NCBI GenBank assembly: GCA_045647745.1
Contig: JAZRMQ010000046.1
Location: 1 to 22,263, forward strand
Source of the DNA: HGM04593 sp045647745
GTDB lineage: Bacteria; Bacteroidota; Bacteroidia; Bacteroidales; Bacteroidaceae
Direction of reading: 5' to 3'
Length of the DNA: 22,263 bases
In this document: positions 15,102-22,263 of the stretch, piece by piece
How positions within the stretch are numbered: position 1 is the stretch's first letter
Layout: the number at the start of each line of letters is the position of its first letter
The notes under the pieces: model-generated
What the model saw: only the letters and a program-made list of their open reading frames with translations
Told to the model about the DNA's origin: nothing
Databases searched by the model: none
Program-made: the position numbers and the translations under genes

Positions 15102-16376
15102 ATGAAAAAATTAGTATTATCTTTAGCAATGGTTCTTGGCGCAACATTTGCGTTCGGACAAGAACTCACAAAAGAGGAGTTGAAGCAGCAGAAAAGGCAA
15201 ATCAAAGCTTTGATGGGTATTGTAAACGATGCCGAGGTTAATTTGCAGACAGACCCTGTCGGCGCAGCTAACTCTCTCAGACCAGTGTTGGTAAATACTT
15301 TGGTTAACCAAGATGCTTATGTGTGGTACGTAAGCGCAAGCGCAAAGAAAGCTGTAATCGATAACGAGAACAATAAACGCGTTGAGGGTGCAGCATACAA
15401 CGATGAGTTGCTTTACTCTTATACATACGAACTTGGTAAGGACCTTGCAAAATGTGAAGAGTGTGACCAACTCCCCGACAAGAAAGGCCGAGTAAAGCCA
15501 CGCTATGCCGACTTCCTTAAGATGTCATATATGCAACAATATGGTCAGTTCTACAATGCCGGTGCTTATTTCTATGGCAACGAAGACTACAACAAGGCTT
15601 ATGACCTCTTTAAGATGTTCATTGATACAGCCGATAAGTTGTACAAGCTCGATGTAATGCCAAAAGACACCGTAAATGTACCTGTTGCAGCATATAATAT
15701 GGCACTTTGCGGTATGCAGTTAGAGGATTACGCAAAGGTTCTCACACACGTTGATATGGCACTCGCAAACGAGCAGATGGCGCCTGCAGCTTTCCGTTAC
15801 AAGACCGTTGCTAACCTTGAGCTTGGTGACACAACAGCTTGGTTAGAGCTTTGTAAAGAGGGTACAGCGCTCTTCCCCGAGGATGCATACTTTAGCCAGT
15901 CACTTATTCAGTACTACGATAGTCGCAACGAAAGCGATAAACTCGCAGCTTTGGCCGATGATCTCATTGCAAGCGACCCAAACAACCCATTGTTCGTGTA
16001 CCTCAAGGGATATATCCCACACCAGAAAGAGGATTATGACACAGCAATAGAGTGGTATACAAAGACTCTAGAGGTTGATCCCGATTATGCAAATGCACTC
16101 TCAAACCTTGCACGTTGCTACTTGCAGAAGGCTTATCTCTACAGCGTGGAGCAGTCATCTACAAAACTCACCGACAAAAAGAAGATTGCAAAGGATAAGG
16201 AAATCCTGAATGGTTACTACAATCAGGCATTGCCATTGCTGGAGAAACTTCGCGTAAACTGCCCCGACAAGACAGAACTCTGGTTGACAAACCTCATCAA
16301 TTGCTACTATAACCTTAATAAATCAGATAAAGTTAAAGAGCTTGAGAAACTTCAGGAGTCATTGATGGAAGAGTAA
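15102..16376 (+). CDS. Exported tetratricopeptide-repeat protein
   Basis: A 424-residue protein with a Sec signal peptide (MKKLVLSLAMVLGATFAFGQ, cut probably before Gln) and a helical repeat structure. Clear TPR units lie at about residues 296-345: FVYLKGYIPHQKEDYDTAIE and WYTKTLEVDPDYANALSNLA have the W/L-G-Y-A-F-A-P spacing of TPRs; more degenerate repeats occur from about 150. There is no catalytic motif. A secreted TPR protein directly after gyrA is a known arrangement in Bacteroidales; its function is not established and is not obviously linked to topology. It is most likely periplasmic and probably involved in protein-protein contacts. The 29-bp spacing puts it in the gyrA transcript, and a strong terminator follows. 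Confidence 0.85.
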   Translation: MKKLVLSLAMVLGATFAFGQELTKEELKQQKRQIKALMGIVNDAEVNLQTDPVGAANSLRPVLVNTLVNQDAYVWYVSASAKKAVIDNENNKRVEGAAYNDELLYSYTYELGKDLAKCEECDQLPDKKGRVKPRYADFLKMSYMQQYGQFYNAGAYFYGNEDYNKAYDLFKMFIDTADKLYKLDVMPKDTVNVPVAAYNMALCGMQLEDYAKVLTHVDMALANEQMAPAAFRYKTVANLELGDTTAWLELCKEGTALFPEDAYFSQSLIQYYDSRNESDKLAALADDLIASDPNNPLFVYLKGYIPHQKEDYDTAIEWYTKTLEVDPDYANALSNLARCYLQKAYLYSVEQSSTKLTDKKKIAKDKEILNGYYNQALPLLEKLRVNCPDKTELWLTNLINCYYNLNKSDKVKELEKLQESLMEE

Positions 16377-16385
16377 AACAAATAC

Positions 16386-16422
16386 AAAAAAATAGGCTGA
16401 CCAATGGTCAGCCTATTTTTTT
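16386..16422. terminator. Bidirectional terminator between the TPR and aminotransferase genes
   Basis: A perfect 17-bp stem (16386-16402 with 16406-16422) closes the loop AAT; core AATAGGCTGACC with GGTCAGCCTATT. Flanking A and T runs let it end transcription from both convergent genes. Confidence 0.9.
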
Positions 16423-16435
16423 GTGTTCATATAAA

Positions 16436-17638
16436 TTATGGTTCAACTCGGCCGGGGTATTGCTCCAGCGCCTTTCCTAGTAGGAAAATAGCACGCTTCA
16501 AATCGGCTTTGTCAATAGCGTAAGCAATACGAACCTCATTCTTTCCAAATCCCTCCTCGCTATAAAAACCCGAAGCCGGAGCCATCATAATAGTCTCGCC
16601 CTCGTAGTTAAAGTCGGTCAAACACCACTCACAGAACCTGTCGCTGTCATCAATCGGCAAGCGTGCAACGGTGTAAAACGCACCCATAGGGATAGGGGAG
16701 TACACCCCCGGTAATTTATTCAATTCATCTATAAGGCAATTCCTGCGCTCAATGTATTGTTCATACGTGTTTATAGTATATGAGCGCGGAGCATCAATCG
16801 AAGCCTCGGCAATCACCTGTCCCAACAATGGGGGGCTCAAACGAGCTTGACAGAACTTCATAACTGCTTGACGCACAGCTTTGTTCTTTGTGATTAATGC
16901 ACCAATTCTAATACCGCATTCCGAGTAACGCTTTGATACAGAGTCTATTAGCACAACATTGTCCTCAATGCCTTCGAGGTGGCAAGCCGAGATATAAGGC
17001 GAGCCGGTGTATATGAATTCGCGGTAAACCTCATCCGAGAAAAGGAAAAGATTATGTTTTTTCACAAGATCACGAATACGGTTCATCTCGTTGCGTGTAT
17101 ACAGATAGCCTGTCGGATTATTAGGATTGCATATTAAAATACCGCGTGTGCGCTCGTTAATAAGCTCCTCAAAGCGCTCCATAGGCGGCAAAGCAAACGA
17201 CTCGTCAATGCTTGAACGAATTGGGCGTATCACAGCACCGGCCGAGATTGCAAAAGCCATATAATTGGCATACGCCGGCTCGGGAACGATAATCTCGTCA
17301 CCCGGGTTAAGGCAAGTGAGGAAAGCGAACAAAACAGCCTCGGAACCTCCAGATGTAACAATAATATCATCTGGCTTCAGTTTAATCTGATACTGGTCGT
17401 AATACTCAACAAGTTTTTCACGCAAAGAGAGAAAACCATCGCTTGGGCTATATTCTAGGATTTTCTGGTCAAATTTCTTGATTGCTTCAAGAGCAACCTC
17501 GGGTGAGTTAAGATCCGGCTGTCCAATATTCAAATGATAAACCTTCAAGCCACGAGCTTTAGCAGCATTAGCAAAAGGCGCCAATTTCCTAATTGGCGAC
17601 GAAGGCATCAAAACAGCTCTTTCTGATAATTCAGGCAT
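16436..17638 (-). CDS. Class I/II PLP-dependent aminotransferase (aspartate aminotransferase-like)
   Basis: A 400-residue fold-type I aminotransferase. The PLP lysine is K236 in DSVSKRYSECGIRIG; N171-G177 is the NPNNPTG loop that holds the cofactor, and D202 in LFSDEVY contacts the pyridine nitrogen. The N-terminal HLNIGQPDLNSP and the C-terminal NEVRIAYAI, with the carboxylate-binding Arg, complete the family pattern. It most likely transfers the amino group of aspartate or a related amino acid to 2-oxoglutarate in the cytoplasm; the exact substrate cannot be read. An AGGAG-like GGAG lies 11 nt before the ATG, one of the few visible ribosome-binding sites here. It is a single-gene unit, convergent with the TPR gene, with an about 600-bp repeat-bearing gap upstream. 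Confidence 0.9.
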   Translation of the reverse strand: MPELSERAVLMPSSPIRKLAPFANAAKARGLKVYHLNIGQPDLNSPEVALEAIKKFDQKILEYSPSDGFLSLREKLVEYYDQYQIKLKPDDIIVTSGGSEAVLFAFLTCLNPGDEIIVPEPAYANYMAFAISAGAVIRPIRSSIDESFALPPMERFEELINERTRGILICNPNNPTGYLYTRNEMNRIRDLVKKHNLFLFSDEVYREFIYTGSPYISACHLEGIEDNVVLIDSVSKRYSECGIRIGALITKNKAVRQAVMKFCQARLSPPLLGQVIAEASIDAPRSYTINTYEQYIERRNCLIDELNKLPGVYSPIPMGAFYTVARLPIDDSDRFCEWCLTDFNYEGETIMMAPASGFYSEEGFGKNEVRIAYAIDKADLKRAIFLLGKALEQYPGRVEP

Positions 17639-17669
17639 AGTTAATAAATCTCCTTTTATATATAAGCTG

Positions 17670-17677
17670 CAAAAATA
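17670..17677 (-). promoter_or_regulatory. Candidate -7 promoter element for the aminotransferase gene
   Basis: On the minus strand this reads TATTTTTG, an exact match to TAnnTTTG, followed by C. The predicted leader is about 25 nt and contains the GGAG ribosome-binding site. No TTG is seen at -33. Confidence 0.4.
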
Positions 17678-17822
17678 CTAAATTACTGCAAAATAAGAAA
17701 TGCTTTTAGAATTTGTTTTAAAATAATCTATAAAACCTTAATTTTAAAGAGATTTAAAAAAGTAGAAAAACCTTTTCACAGCCCAAAGCCCCTATTCCAA
17801 TAATTTCACCACTATTGAATGA

Positions 17823-18155
17823 TAATAAATATTATGTTTAATATGATTTTGATATTTGTGCACTACCAATGCTTTTGATTGATTTTTGCGGAGTTATAAT
17901 TATAATCCCTAATAAAAATCTCTTATGTTTAATACGATTTTGATATTTGTGCACTATCTGTGCCGTTGATGGATTTTTGCGGATTTTTCGAGAATTTGTA
18001 AATTCTGTGGATTTTGCGGAGTTATAATTATAATCCCTAATAAAAATCTCTTATGTTTAATACGATTTTGATATTTGTGCACTATCTGTGCCGTTGATAG
18101 ATTTTTGCGGATTTTTAGAGACGTTTGAATTTTTAGGATTATAATACAATTTCCA
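17823..18155. repeat. Intergenic direct-repeat cluster, three copies of a unit of up to 128 bp
   Basis: Three head-to-tail copies start at about 17823, 17911 and 18039. The anchor TTATGTTTAATA-like string occurs at 17832, 17923 and 18051, so offsets are 91 and 128 bp. Copies 2 and 3 agree at 80 of the first 82 bases; copy 1 is more diverged. Copy 1 lacks 37 bp that lie in copy 2 between two near-identical ATTTTGCGG strings, the expected product of slippage or recombination across them. Copy 3 decays after about 18120. Each unit contains TTTGTGCACTA and ends in TTATAATTATAATCCCT (copies 1 and 2). No ORF is conserved across the units. The rest of the 17639-18253 gap holds a promoter element and a terminator. 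Confidence 0.85.
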
Positions 18156-18160
18156 ATAAA

Positions 18161-18199
18161 AAATACAACTTTCTTGCTGATAGCAAAAAAGTTGCATTT
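18161..18199 (-). terminator. Terminator of the exported hypothetical gene
   Basis: An 18-bp stem with two mismatches (18161-18178 with 18182-18199) has a 3-nt loop, and reading on the minus strand it runs into ATTTTTTATT. It lies about 55 bp after the stop codon at 18254. Confidence 0.75.
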
Positions 18200-18253
18200 T
18201 TATCAACGCCCTGTTTGTTAGCCTCGCTGTAAATAAATTCCACTTTGGCAATC

Positions 18254-19291
18254 TTATTCTTGCTCTTCGTATATCCAGTCAAGCAACTCTTCTATTTCGC
18301 TGATTTTTTTCCAGCATTTGTCTGCAGCCTCCCAAAAGTCGGTTGATGTAAAGCTCTCTTCGCCAACTCTTGTGTATAGTGTTATTGTATCTTTTCCCTC
18401 GTAATTTGTCAACCCGATTATTGCGCGTTGGTAGTCATCTTCATCGCCTGCAGCCTTTTGAGGGTATTGATATTCATCTTCAAGCAATGAGAGCTCATCT
18501 TTAAAGCCTCTGACAATGCTGTCACCTTCTTCTAATAGATTTGCGTATCCTTGCCCATTATTTTCTTTCTCTTCTATTTTGTCGGCAAGTTTTATGCGCT
18601 CTTCTGTTATTGCGTAGTCCAGCAACAGAACAGAGCGAAATGGTAGATAAATAGTGTCCAGCTGTATCAGTGAATATGAGTGCTCGGGATAGTTCTCTTC
18701 AAGATAATGTAGTATCTTATCGGGTATTCTTCTTTCGCCAAAAGTCTCTGTGAGGAATTGTTGACGTTCCTTTTTCTTAACCGCTCTTTTCTTGGCTGCT
18801 GCAAAATATTGCGGTAGCTCCCGGCGCAGATAATTTGCCCAAATTCTGATTACGCTTATAGTGTACTCCTCGCCGTTATCCCTCTCGAGATAGATTTTTT
18901 TTATTCTCTTTTGGCACAGGTCGCTCTCCTCTATTGGACATTCGGCAAGCGTCTCAAAAAATTTCTCTTTGGCATAGGGCTTTGAAAGAGTTCTTGTTTC
19001 GCTTGAATGAACCTGTGTCTTGAAATATGTACCATCGCTATACTCAATATATACATTGTTGTTTTTGCTAATATCGATAGCTTTTGTTGCTTTTGGTATT
19101 GATATTACAATGTAGGTGCTCTCGCCTCCCGATGCTGTTATATAATGCCTTATGTATCCTGCCTCTAATCTCTTTTTGTCGCACGAGTCGGCAATGTCAT
19201 AGTGTATTCCAAAGAGGTCGCTCTCTCCACGAAAAACCTGCGCCTGCAATGTCTGTGCAAATAATATTATTACAAATAAAATCTTTTTCAT
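18254..19291 (-). CDS. Exported protein of unknown function
   Basis: A 345-residue protein I do not recognise. It begins with a Sec signal peptide, MKKILFVIILFAQTLQAQ, probably cut after LQA, so it is periplasmic or secreted; there is no lipobox cysteine. The first half (about 20-150) looks beta-rich, with alternating hydrophobic stretches such as TYIVISIPKAT and YIEYSDGTYFKT. Residues about 155-180 are strongly basic (KKRAVKKKERQQF). The second half is helical and acidic, with heptad-like Leu/Glu spacing near 235-275. The acidic C-terminus ends IYEEQE. A GGAG lies just 1 nt before the ATG, too close to be a normal ribosome-binding site. It is a single-gene unit, divergent from the dihydrouridine synthase gene. 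No catalytic motif is evident. Confidence 0.75.
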   Translation of the reverse strand: MKKILFVIILFAQTLQAQVFRGESDLFGIHYDIADSCDKKRLEAGYIRHYITASGGESTYIVISIPKATKAIDISKNNNVYIEYSDGTYFKTQVHSSETRTLSKPYAKEKFFETLAECPIEESDLCQKRIKKIYLERDNGEEYTISVIRIWANYLRRELPQYFAAAKKRAVKKKERQQFLTETFGERRIPDKILHYLEENYPEHSYSLIQLDTIYLPFRSVLLLDYAITEERIKLADKIEEKENNGQGYANLLEEGDSIVRGFKDELSLLEDEYQYPQKAAGDEDDYQRAIIGLTNYEGKDTITLYTRVGEESFTSTDFWEAADKCWKKISEIEELLDWIYEEQE

Positions 19292-19479
19292 ACTCCTTTT
19301 TAAATTTAAAGGTAAGCAAGTTGCCCTATCAATCCCTTTGCTTTTTAATAATAATCAGAACAACAGATTATGATAAAATCTATTATAAAATATTTTATGT
19401 TTTTCATATTTTTGAAATCTGATACCCACAAAGTTATTCAATAAATTTAATTGATACCTAAATATTTATAAAAAAAGCG

Positions 19480-19487
19480 TATATTGC
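19480..19487 (+). promoter_or_regulatory. Possible -7 promoter element for the dihydrouridine synthase gene
   Basis: TATATTGC resembles TAnnTTTGC with one T missing; the context TATATTGCACA closely matches TATATTTGCACA ahead of the thioredoxin-like gene. It lies about 33 bp before the ATG. No well-spaced TTG is present. Confidence 0.3.
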
Positions 19488-19519
19488 ACAGATATTATAC
19501 ACCCAGATAGATTGAAATT

Positions 19520-20449
19520 ATGAAAATTTATTCAGCACCTCTTCAAGGATTTACCGAGGCTGTGTGGCGCAATATCCACAGCGCGGTATACGGTGGTATT
19601 GATGGCTATTATACACCTTTCTTGCGATACGAACACGGCGAGATACGCAACAAAGACGTTCGCGACGTAGAGCGCAAGAATAACAGTGTCGACAATCTTG
19701 TGCCGCAGGTAATTGCCGCTACACCTGAGGAGATGCGCCCTTTGCTTGAACTTATAGTCAACGAAGGCTACAATCGTGTTGATATAAATATGGGCTGCTC
19801 ATTTCCGTTGCAGGCGCGCAAACGACACGGTGCAGGGCTGTTGCCCCACCCCGACCTTGTTGCCGGCCTGATGAAAGAGGTTGCTCAACACCCGGAAATA
19901 TCCTTTTCGGTAAAGATGCGCCTTGGTTGGGAATGTAAAAATGAGTGGAGAGAGCTTTTGCCCATTCTCAACGATGCTGCCTTGCGTCACGTGACAATGC
20001 ACCCGCGCTTGGGCATTGAACAGTACAAGAAACCTGTTGATATTGACGCGTTTGCCGAGTTCTACAATGCCTGTAAGCATCCTGTAATATATAATGGCGA
20101 CCTTCTCACCTTGACCGACATTCAGCGCATCGAGCAGCATTTTCCCGAGCTAAAGGGCATTATGCTTGGCCGTGGATTGCTTGCCAATCCGGCGTTGGGA
20201 GTAGAATATCGCAGCGGGAGTGAATTGTCAAATGAAGAAAAACGCAACCTCGCGAGGCAGATGCACGATGCAATGATGCGCGAACTATCCCCACGTCTGC
20301 AAGGTAACACCCAACTTCTCAGCAAGATGAAGCCCTACTGGGAGTATCTGCTCCCCGATATGCTCAAACGCAATAAAAAAGCGATACTCAAAGCAACAAC
20401 AATAGAAAAATATATGAACGCAGTAAACGAAGGGTTGGCGAATTATTGA
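19520..20449 (+). CDS. tRNA-dihydrouridine synthase
   Basis: A 309-residue FMN-dependent enzyme that reduces uridines of tRNA to dihydrouridine with NADPH. The TIM-barrel begins MKIYSAPLQGFTEAVWRN, the family's FMN-binding P-L/M-x-G-x-T strand. The catalytic cysteine is C93 in NMGCSFPLQARKRHGAGLL, where Ser follows Cys instead of the usual Pro. Later motifs are SVKMRLGW (FMN-phosphate and substrate-side Lys/Arg), HPR, YNGD and IMLGRGLLANP. A helical C-terminal domain (about 235-305) would bind tRNA. Which position (D16, D17, D20 or other) is modified cannot be told, so I give no symbol. It is convergent with the patatin-like gene; the stops are 35 bp apart. Confidence 0.92.
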   Translation: MKIYSAPLQGFTEAVWRNIHSAVYGGIDGYYTPFLRYEHGEIRNKDVRDVERKNNSVDNLVPQVIAATPEEMRPLLELIVNEGYNRVDINMGCSFPLQARKRHGAGLLPHPDLVAGLMKEVAQHPEISFSVKMRLGWECKNEWRELLPILNDAALRHVTMHPRLGIEQYKKPVDIDAFAEFYNACKHPVIYNGDLLTLTDIQRIEQHFPELKGIMLGRGLLANPALGVEYRSGSELSNEEKRNLARQMHDAMMRELSPRLQGNTQLLSKMKPYWEYLLPDMLKRNKKAILKATTIEKYMNAVNEGLANY

Positions 20450-20468
20450 TTTCTAATAACTACAAAAA

Positions 20469-20504
20469 AGATAGAGTTCAAAGTTTAAACTTCGAACTCT
20501 ATCT
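20469..20504 (-). terminator. Hairpin terminator embedding the patatin-like gene stop codon
   Basis: An 18-nt arm (20469-20486) pairs with 20487-20504 with one mismatch; the tip bases form the loop. The arm at 20488-20504 is the last coding sequence of the minus-strand gene and its stop codon sits at the tip. Reading on the minus strand it ends in TTTTTTGTAG, a good release tract. It may also slow reading from the dus side, but lacks a T-run there. Confidence 0.7.
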
Positions 20505-21339
20505 GTGATGCAAGGTTGTAACCCTCTTCATATAGCGCAAGCAATTTGTCGACGTTGCGTTCTATTCGCCCAACCTCTACCGGCTTTACCGGGCGCAACA
20601 CCTCTACCCTGCCTTCGCTCTCCATACTCTCAACAAGCTCCATCTGCCTGTTGTACATTGCATTGCGGTTGCGTATAGAGTCCTTTACATTTGGGTATTT
20701 TCGATAAAAAAAGAATGGAACTTTTGTAGCCTTTTGTGGCTTGCGGTAGCCAATGTTGCGCGTGAGCACCACAAGATTGTTGTCAAAACCTTGTGATATT
20801 GCACGCTCAAGGGGAATTGAATCGGAGATACCGCCATCGAGCATTGGTTCTCCATCGACGTATGCAATTGGGCACACAAAAGGCAAGCTGCTCGATGCCT
20901 TTACAATTTCAATAACCCTCTTAGGATTTTTCTTCTCCTCGAAATAACAGGCTTTTCCTGTCAGGCAACTTGTTGTCACCATCTCGTAGCGTTCGGGGCT
21001 GTTGGCCAGCTTATCATAATCGTAAGGGCTAATCTCCTCGGGGAATTTATGAAAAAGCAGGTCAAAATCCATAATATTTCTTTTGGTGAGCAGATATTTT
21101 AGCCCAATGTAGTCGTACTCCTTCAACAGGTCAATATCGGCGTATTTTGCACGGCCGCGTTGGTTCGACATATAAGACAAACCATTGCAAGCACCGGCGC
21201 TAACGCCTATAACATAAGGAAAGCGTATGCCACGGTCCATAAAATTATCCAGCACTCCAATGGTGAATATGCCACGCATTCCACCACCCTCAAGGATAAG
21301 TCCCGATTTCTCCGTTATCTTGAATTTTCTCTTTTTCAT
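20485..21339 (-). CDS. Patatin-like phospholipase / acyl hydrolase
   Basis: A 284-residue patatin-family serine hydrolase of the bacterial YjjU-like type. It has the oxyanion-hole motif EGGGMRG (residues 17-23), the nucleophile elbow GVSAG with S47, and the catalytic aspartate D168 in MLDGGISDSIP, so the Ser-Asp dyad is complete. It should hydrolyse acyl esters such as phospholipids; true substrates of this group are mostly untested. No signal peptide is seen (MKKRKFKITEK is polar), so it is cytoplasmic or membrane-associated from inside. The start at 21339 cannot be moved upstream because a stop lies 15 bp before it, and the next Met is within the oxyanion motif. A -7 element ends 5 bp before this ATG. 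Confidence 0.9.
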   Translation of the reverse strand: MKKRKFKITEKSGLILEGGGMRGIFTIGVLDNFMDRGIRFPYVIGVSAGACNGLSYMSNQRGRAKYADIDLLKEYDYIGLKYLLTKRNIMDFDLLFHKFPEEISPYDYDKLANSPERYEMVTTSCLTGKACYFEEKKNPKRVIEIVKASSSLPFVCPIAYVDGEPMLDGGISDSIPLERAISQGFDNNLVVLTRNIGYRKPQKATKVPFFFYRKYPNVKDSIRNRNAMYNRQMELVESMESEGRVEVLRPVKPVEVGRIERNVDKLLALYEEGYNLASQIEFEV

Positions 21340-21343
21340 AGTG

Positions 21344-21351
21344 CAAATGTA
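21344..21351 (-). promoter_or_regulatory. -7 promoter element directly before the patatin-like gene
   Basis: On the minus strand this reads TACATTTG followed by C, an exact match to TAnnTTTG. It ends 5 bp before the A of the start codon, so transcription would start at or very near the ATG. A TTTG lies 23 bp upstream, slightly too far for a standard -33 element. Confidence 0.5.
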
Positions 21352-21426
21352 TTAAAACAAGTGATAAAAATGAACAAAATAGGCGTTTTTTCTTCTTTTT
21401 TATGCTGTATTTTCTGTTGTACACTC

Positions 21427-21434
21427 TATATTTG
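21427..21434 (+). promoter_or_regulatory. -7 promoter element for the thioredoxin-like lipoprotein gene
   Basis: TATATTTG followed by C is an exact -7 match, about 33 bp before the ATG at 21468. No clear TTG is present 19-21 bp upstream. Confidence 0.55.
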
Positions 21435-21467
21435 CACATCAATATAAACCATAAAACAATATTTACT

Positions 21468-22055
21468 ATGAAAAGAAACCTTATTGCCATACTTGCCGCC
21501 ACTGCTGTAATTATATCTTGCGGTGGTGATAAGAGACCAGCCGAGCAGGCGGTTGTGCAGCCCGTAGTTGAGAACAATAATAGCGAGCTTGTTGTTTATG
21601 AAAATGAATACATTGTAAAGGTGGGCGACACTGCTCCTGATTTTACACTGCAACTCACCGATGGAACAACATTTACCCTCTCGGAGCAGCGCGGAAAAGT
21701 TGTGATGCTGCAGTTTACAGCCGGTTGGTGTGGTGTTTGCCGCAATGAGATGCCGCATATTGAGCGCGAAATTTGGCAGCCAAACAAGGATAACAAGGAT
21801 TTTGTTCTTGTGGGCATAGACCGTGAAGAGCCTCTTGAGGATATCTTGCCTTTTATTGAAGCTGTTGGCACAACCTACCCCATTGCAATGGATACCAATG
21901 CCGATGTTTTTGCAAAGTATGCCTTGCGTGAGTCGGGCATCACACGTAACGTGCTCATCGACCGCGACGGCAAGATTGTGATGCTCACCCGCCTGTTCAA
22001 GGAAGATGAATTTGCAACATTGGTGCAGCAGATAAATTCAATGCTTGCCGAGTGA
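21468..22055 (+). CDS. TlpA/ResA-like thioredoxin-fold lipoprotein
   Basis: A 195-residue exported protein. The ATG at 21468 gives a lipoprotein signal, MKRNLIAILAATAVIISC, with the lipid-bearing cysteine C18; an earlier TTG start would add an unlikely leader. After a linker rich in Glu, Val and Asn (19-50), a redoxin domain starts at VGDTAPDFTLQLTDG. The active site is WCGVC (C88, C91). The position where thioredoxins have the cis-proline reads GITRNVLID, with Thr159 in its place. The likely role is thiol-disulfide exchange, or a peroxidase-like reaction, on the periplasmic side of the envelope; the partner is unknown. Own promoter, and a strong palindromic terminator shared with galE follows. 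Confidence 0.9.
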   Translation: MKRNLIAILAATAVIISCGGDKRPAEQAVVQPVVENNNSELVVYENEYIVKVGDTAPDFTLQLTDGTTFTLSEQRGKVVMLQFTAGWCGVCRNEMPHIEREIWQPNKDNKDFVLVGIDREEPLEDILPFIEAVGTTYPIAMDTNADVFAKYALRESGITRNVLIDRDGKIVMLTRLFKEDEFATLVQQINSMLAE

Positions 22056-22117
22056 AAATGTGATATTCCTCTAACTCTCACACTGTGAGCCGCGTTACAG
22101 TTGTAACCGCTATCCAA

Positions 22118-22149
22118 TAAAAAAGCACCGCTCGAGCGGTGCTTTTTTA
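22118..22149. terminator. Bidirectional palindromic terminator between the redoxin gene and galE
   Basis: A perfect 32-bp palindrome: AAAAAAGCACCGCTC and its complement meet at a CTCGAG centre. A6 and T6 flank the GC-rich stem, so it terminates both convergent genes. Two smaller dyads, CTCACA/TGTGAG (22077-22089) and GTTAC/GTAAC (22094-22107), lie just before it. Confidence 0.9.
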
Positions 22150-22166
22150 GTTTATATGAGAGATTT

Positions 22167-22263
22167 TTACTCCTCGAATCCGTTAGGATTGTTCTTCTGC
22201 CAGTTCCAGCTGTCGCGGCACATCTCCTCAATGCCGAATTCAGCCTTCCAACCAAGCTCAGCC
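22167..22263 (-). CDS. galE: UDP-glucose 4-epimerase, C-terminal end (partial)
   Basis: The minus-strand frame is open from the window edge to a TAA at 22167-22169. The last 31 residues begin AELGWKAEFGIEEMCRDSW and end NWQKNNPNGFEE. The pattern L-G-W-x-A-x-x-G-I-x-x-M-C-x-D-x-W-x-W-Q-x-x-N-P-x-G is the characteristic C-terminus of GalE, the NAD-dependent enzyme that interconverts UDP-glucose and UDP-galactose. The Rossmann domain and the YxxxK active site lie beyond the window. It is convergent with the thioredoxin-like gene. Confidence 0.88.
   Translation of the reverse strand, partial: AELGWKAEFGIEEMCRDSWNWQKNNPNGFEE

Noticed and set aside
17823..18155. CRISPR array
   Set aside because: The copies are long, contiguous and diverged, with no unique spacers of constant length.

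Overview
The window looks like chromosomal DNA from a member of the order Bacteroidales (Bacteroidota). The reasons are the gene families (GadB next to GlsA, class 1B PyrK/PyrD, a gyrA followed by a secreted TPR gene, an M6 peptidase with a C-terminal sorting-type tail), the lack of strong Shine-Dalgarno sequences, and several promoters of the Bacteroidota type TTG-N19/20-TAnnTTTG. Most of it is ordinary housekeeping and metabolic DNA. I see no rRNA or tRNA gene, no CRISPR array, no prophage and no complete insertion sequence.

Layout. 1-76: 3' end of a probable nitroreductase. 83-349: a small palindromic MITE-like element with terminal inverted repeats and a possible 7-bp target duplication. 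394-2835 (minus): a gadB-glsA pair, which makes glutamate from glutamine and then decarboxylates it to GABA, a proton-consuming acid-resistance route. 2984-5147 (plus, divergent): an MFS permease and an EamA-family permease whose genes overlap by 8 nt. 5239-7752: a secreted M6 zinc metallopeptidase with its own promoter and a terminator. 7834-8976: about 1.1 kb of very A+T-rich DNA without genes, holding repeated ACAAATGT boxes, ahead of an XRE-type DNA-binding protein gene. 9619-11291: pyrK-pyrD, the two subunits of NAD-dependent dihydroorotate dehydrogenase (UMP synthesis). 11431-12105 (minus): trmD. 12529-16376: gyrA followed by a TPR protein gene. 16436-17638 (minus): a class I/II aminotransferase. 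17823-18155: an intergenic direct-repeat cluster. 18254-19291 (minus): an unrecognised exported protein. 19520-20449: a tRNA-dihydrouridine synthase. 20485-21339 (minus): a patatin-like hydrolase. 21468-22055: a thioredoxin-like lipoprotein. 22167-22263 (minus): the C-terminus of galE.

Functional links visible here are glutamine to glutamate to GABA (glsA, gadB), UMP synthesis (pyrK, pyrD), and two separate tRNA modification enzymes (trmD, dus). Convergent gene pairs are separated by strong hairpins that can end transcription on one or both strands (11311-11347, 16386-16422, 20469-20504, 22118-22149). The least explained sequences are non-coding: the element at 83-349, the box-rich A+T region before the XRE gene, and the repeat cluster at 17823-18155. 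None of these is shown to be a new system; they are the places most worth a second look.
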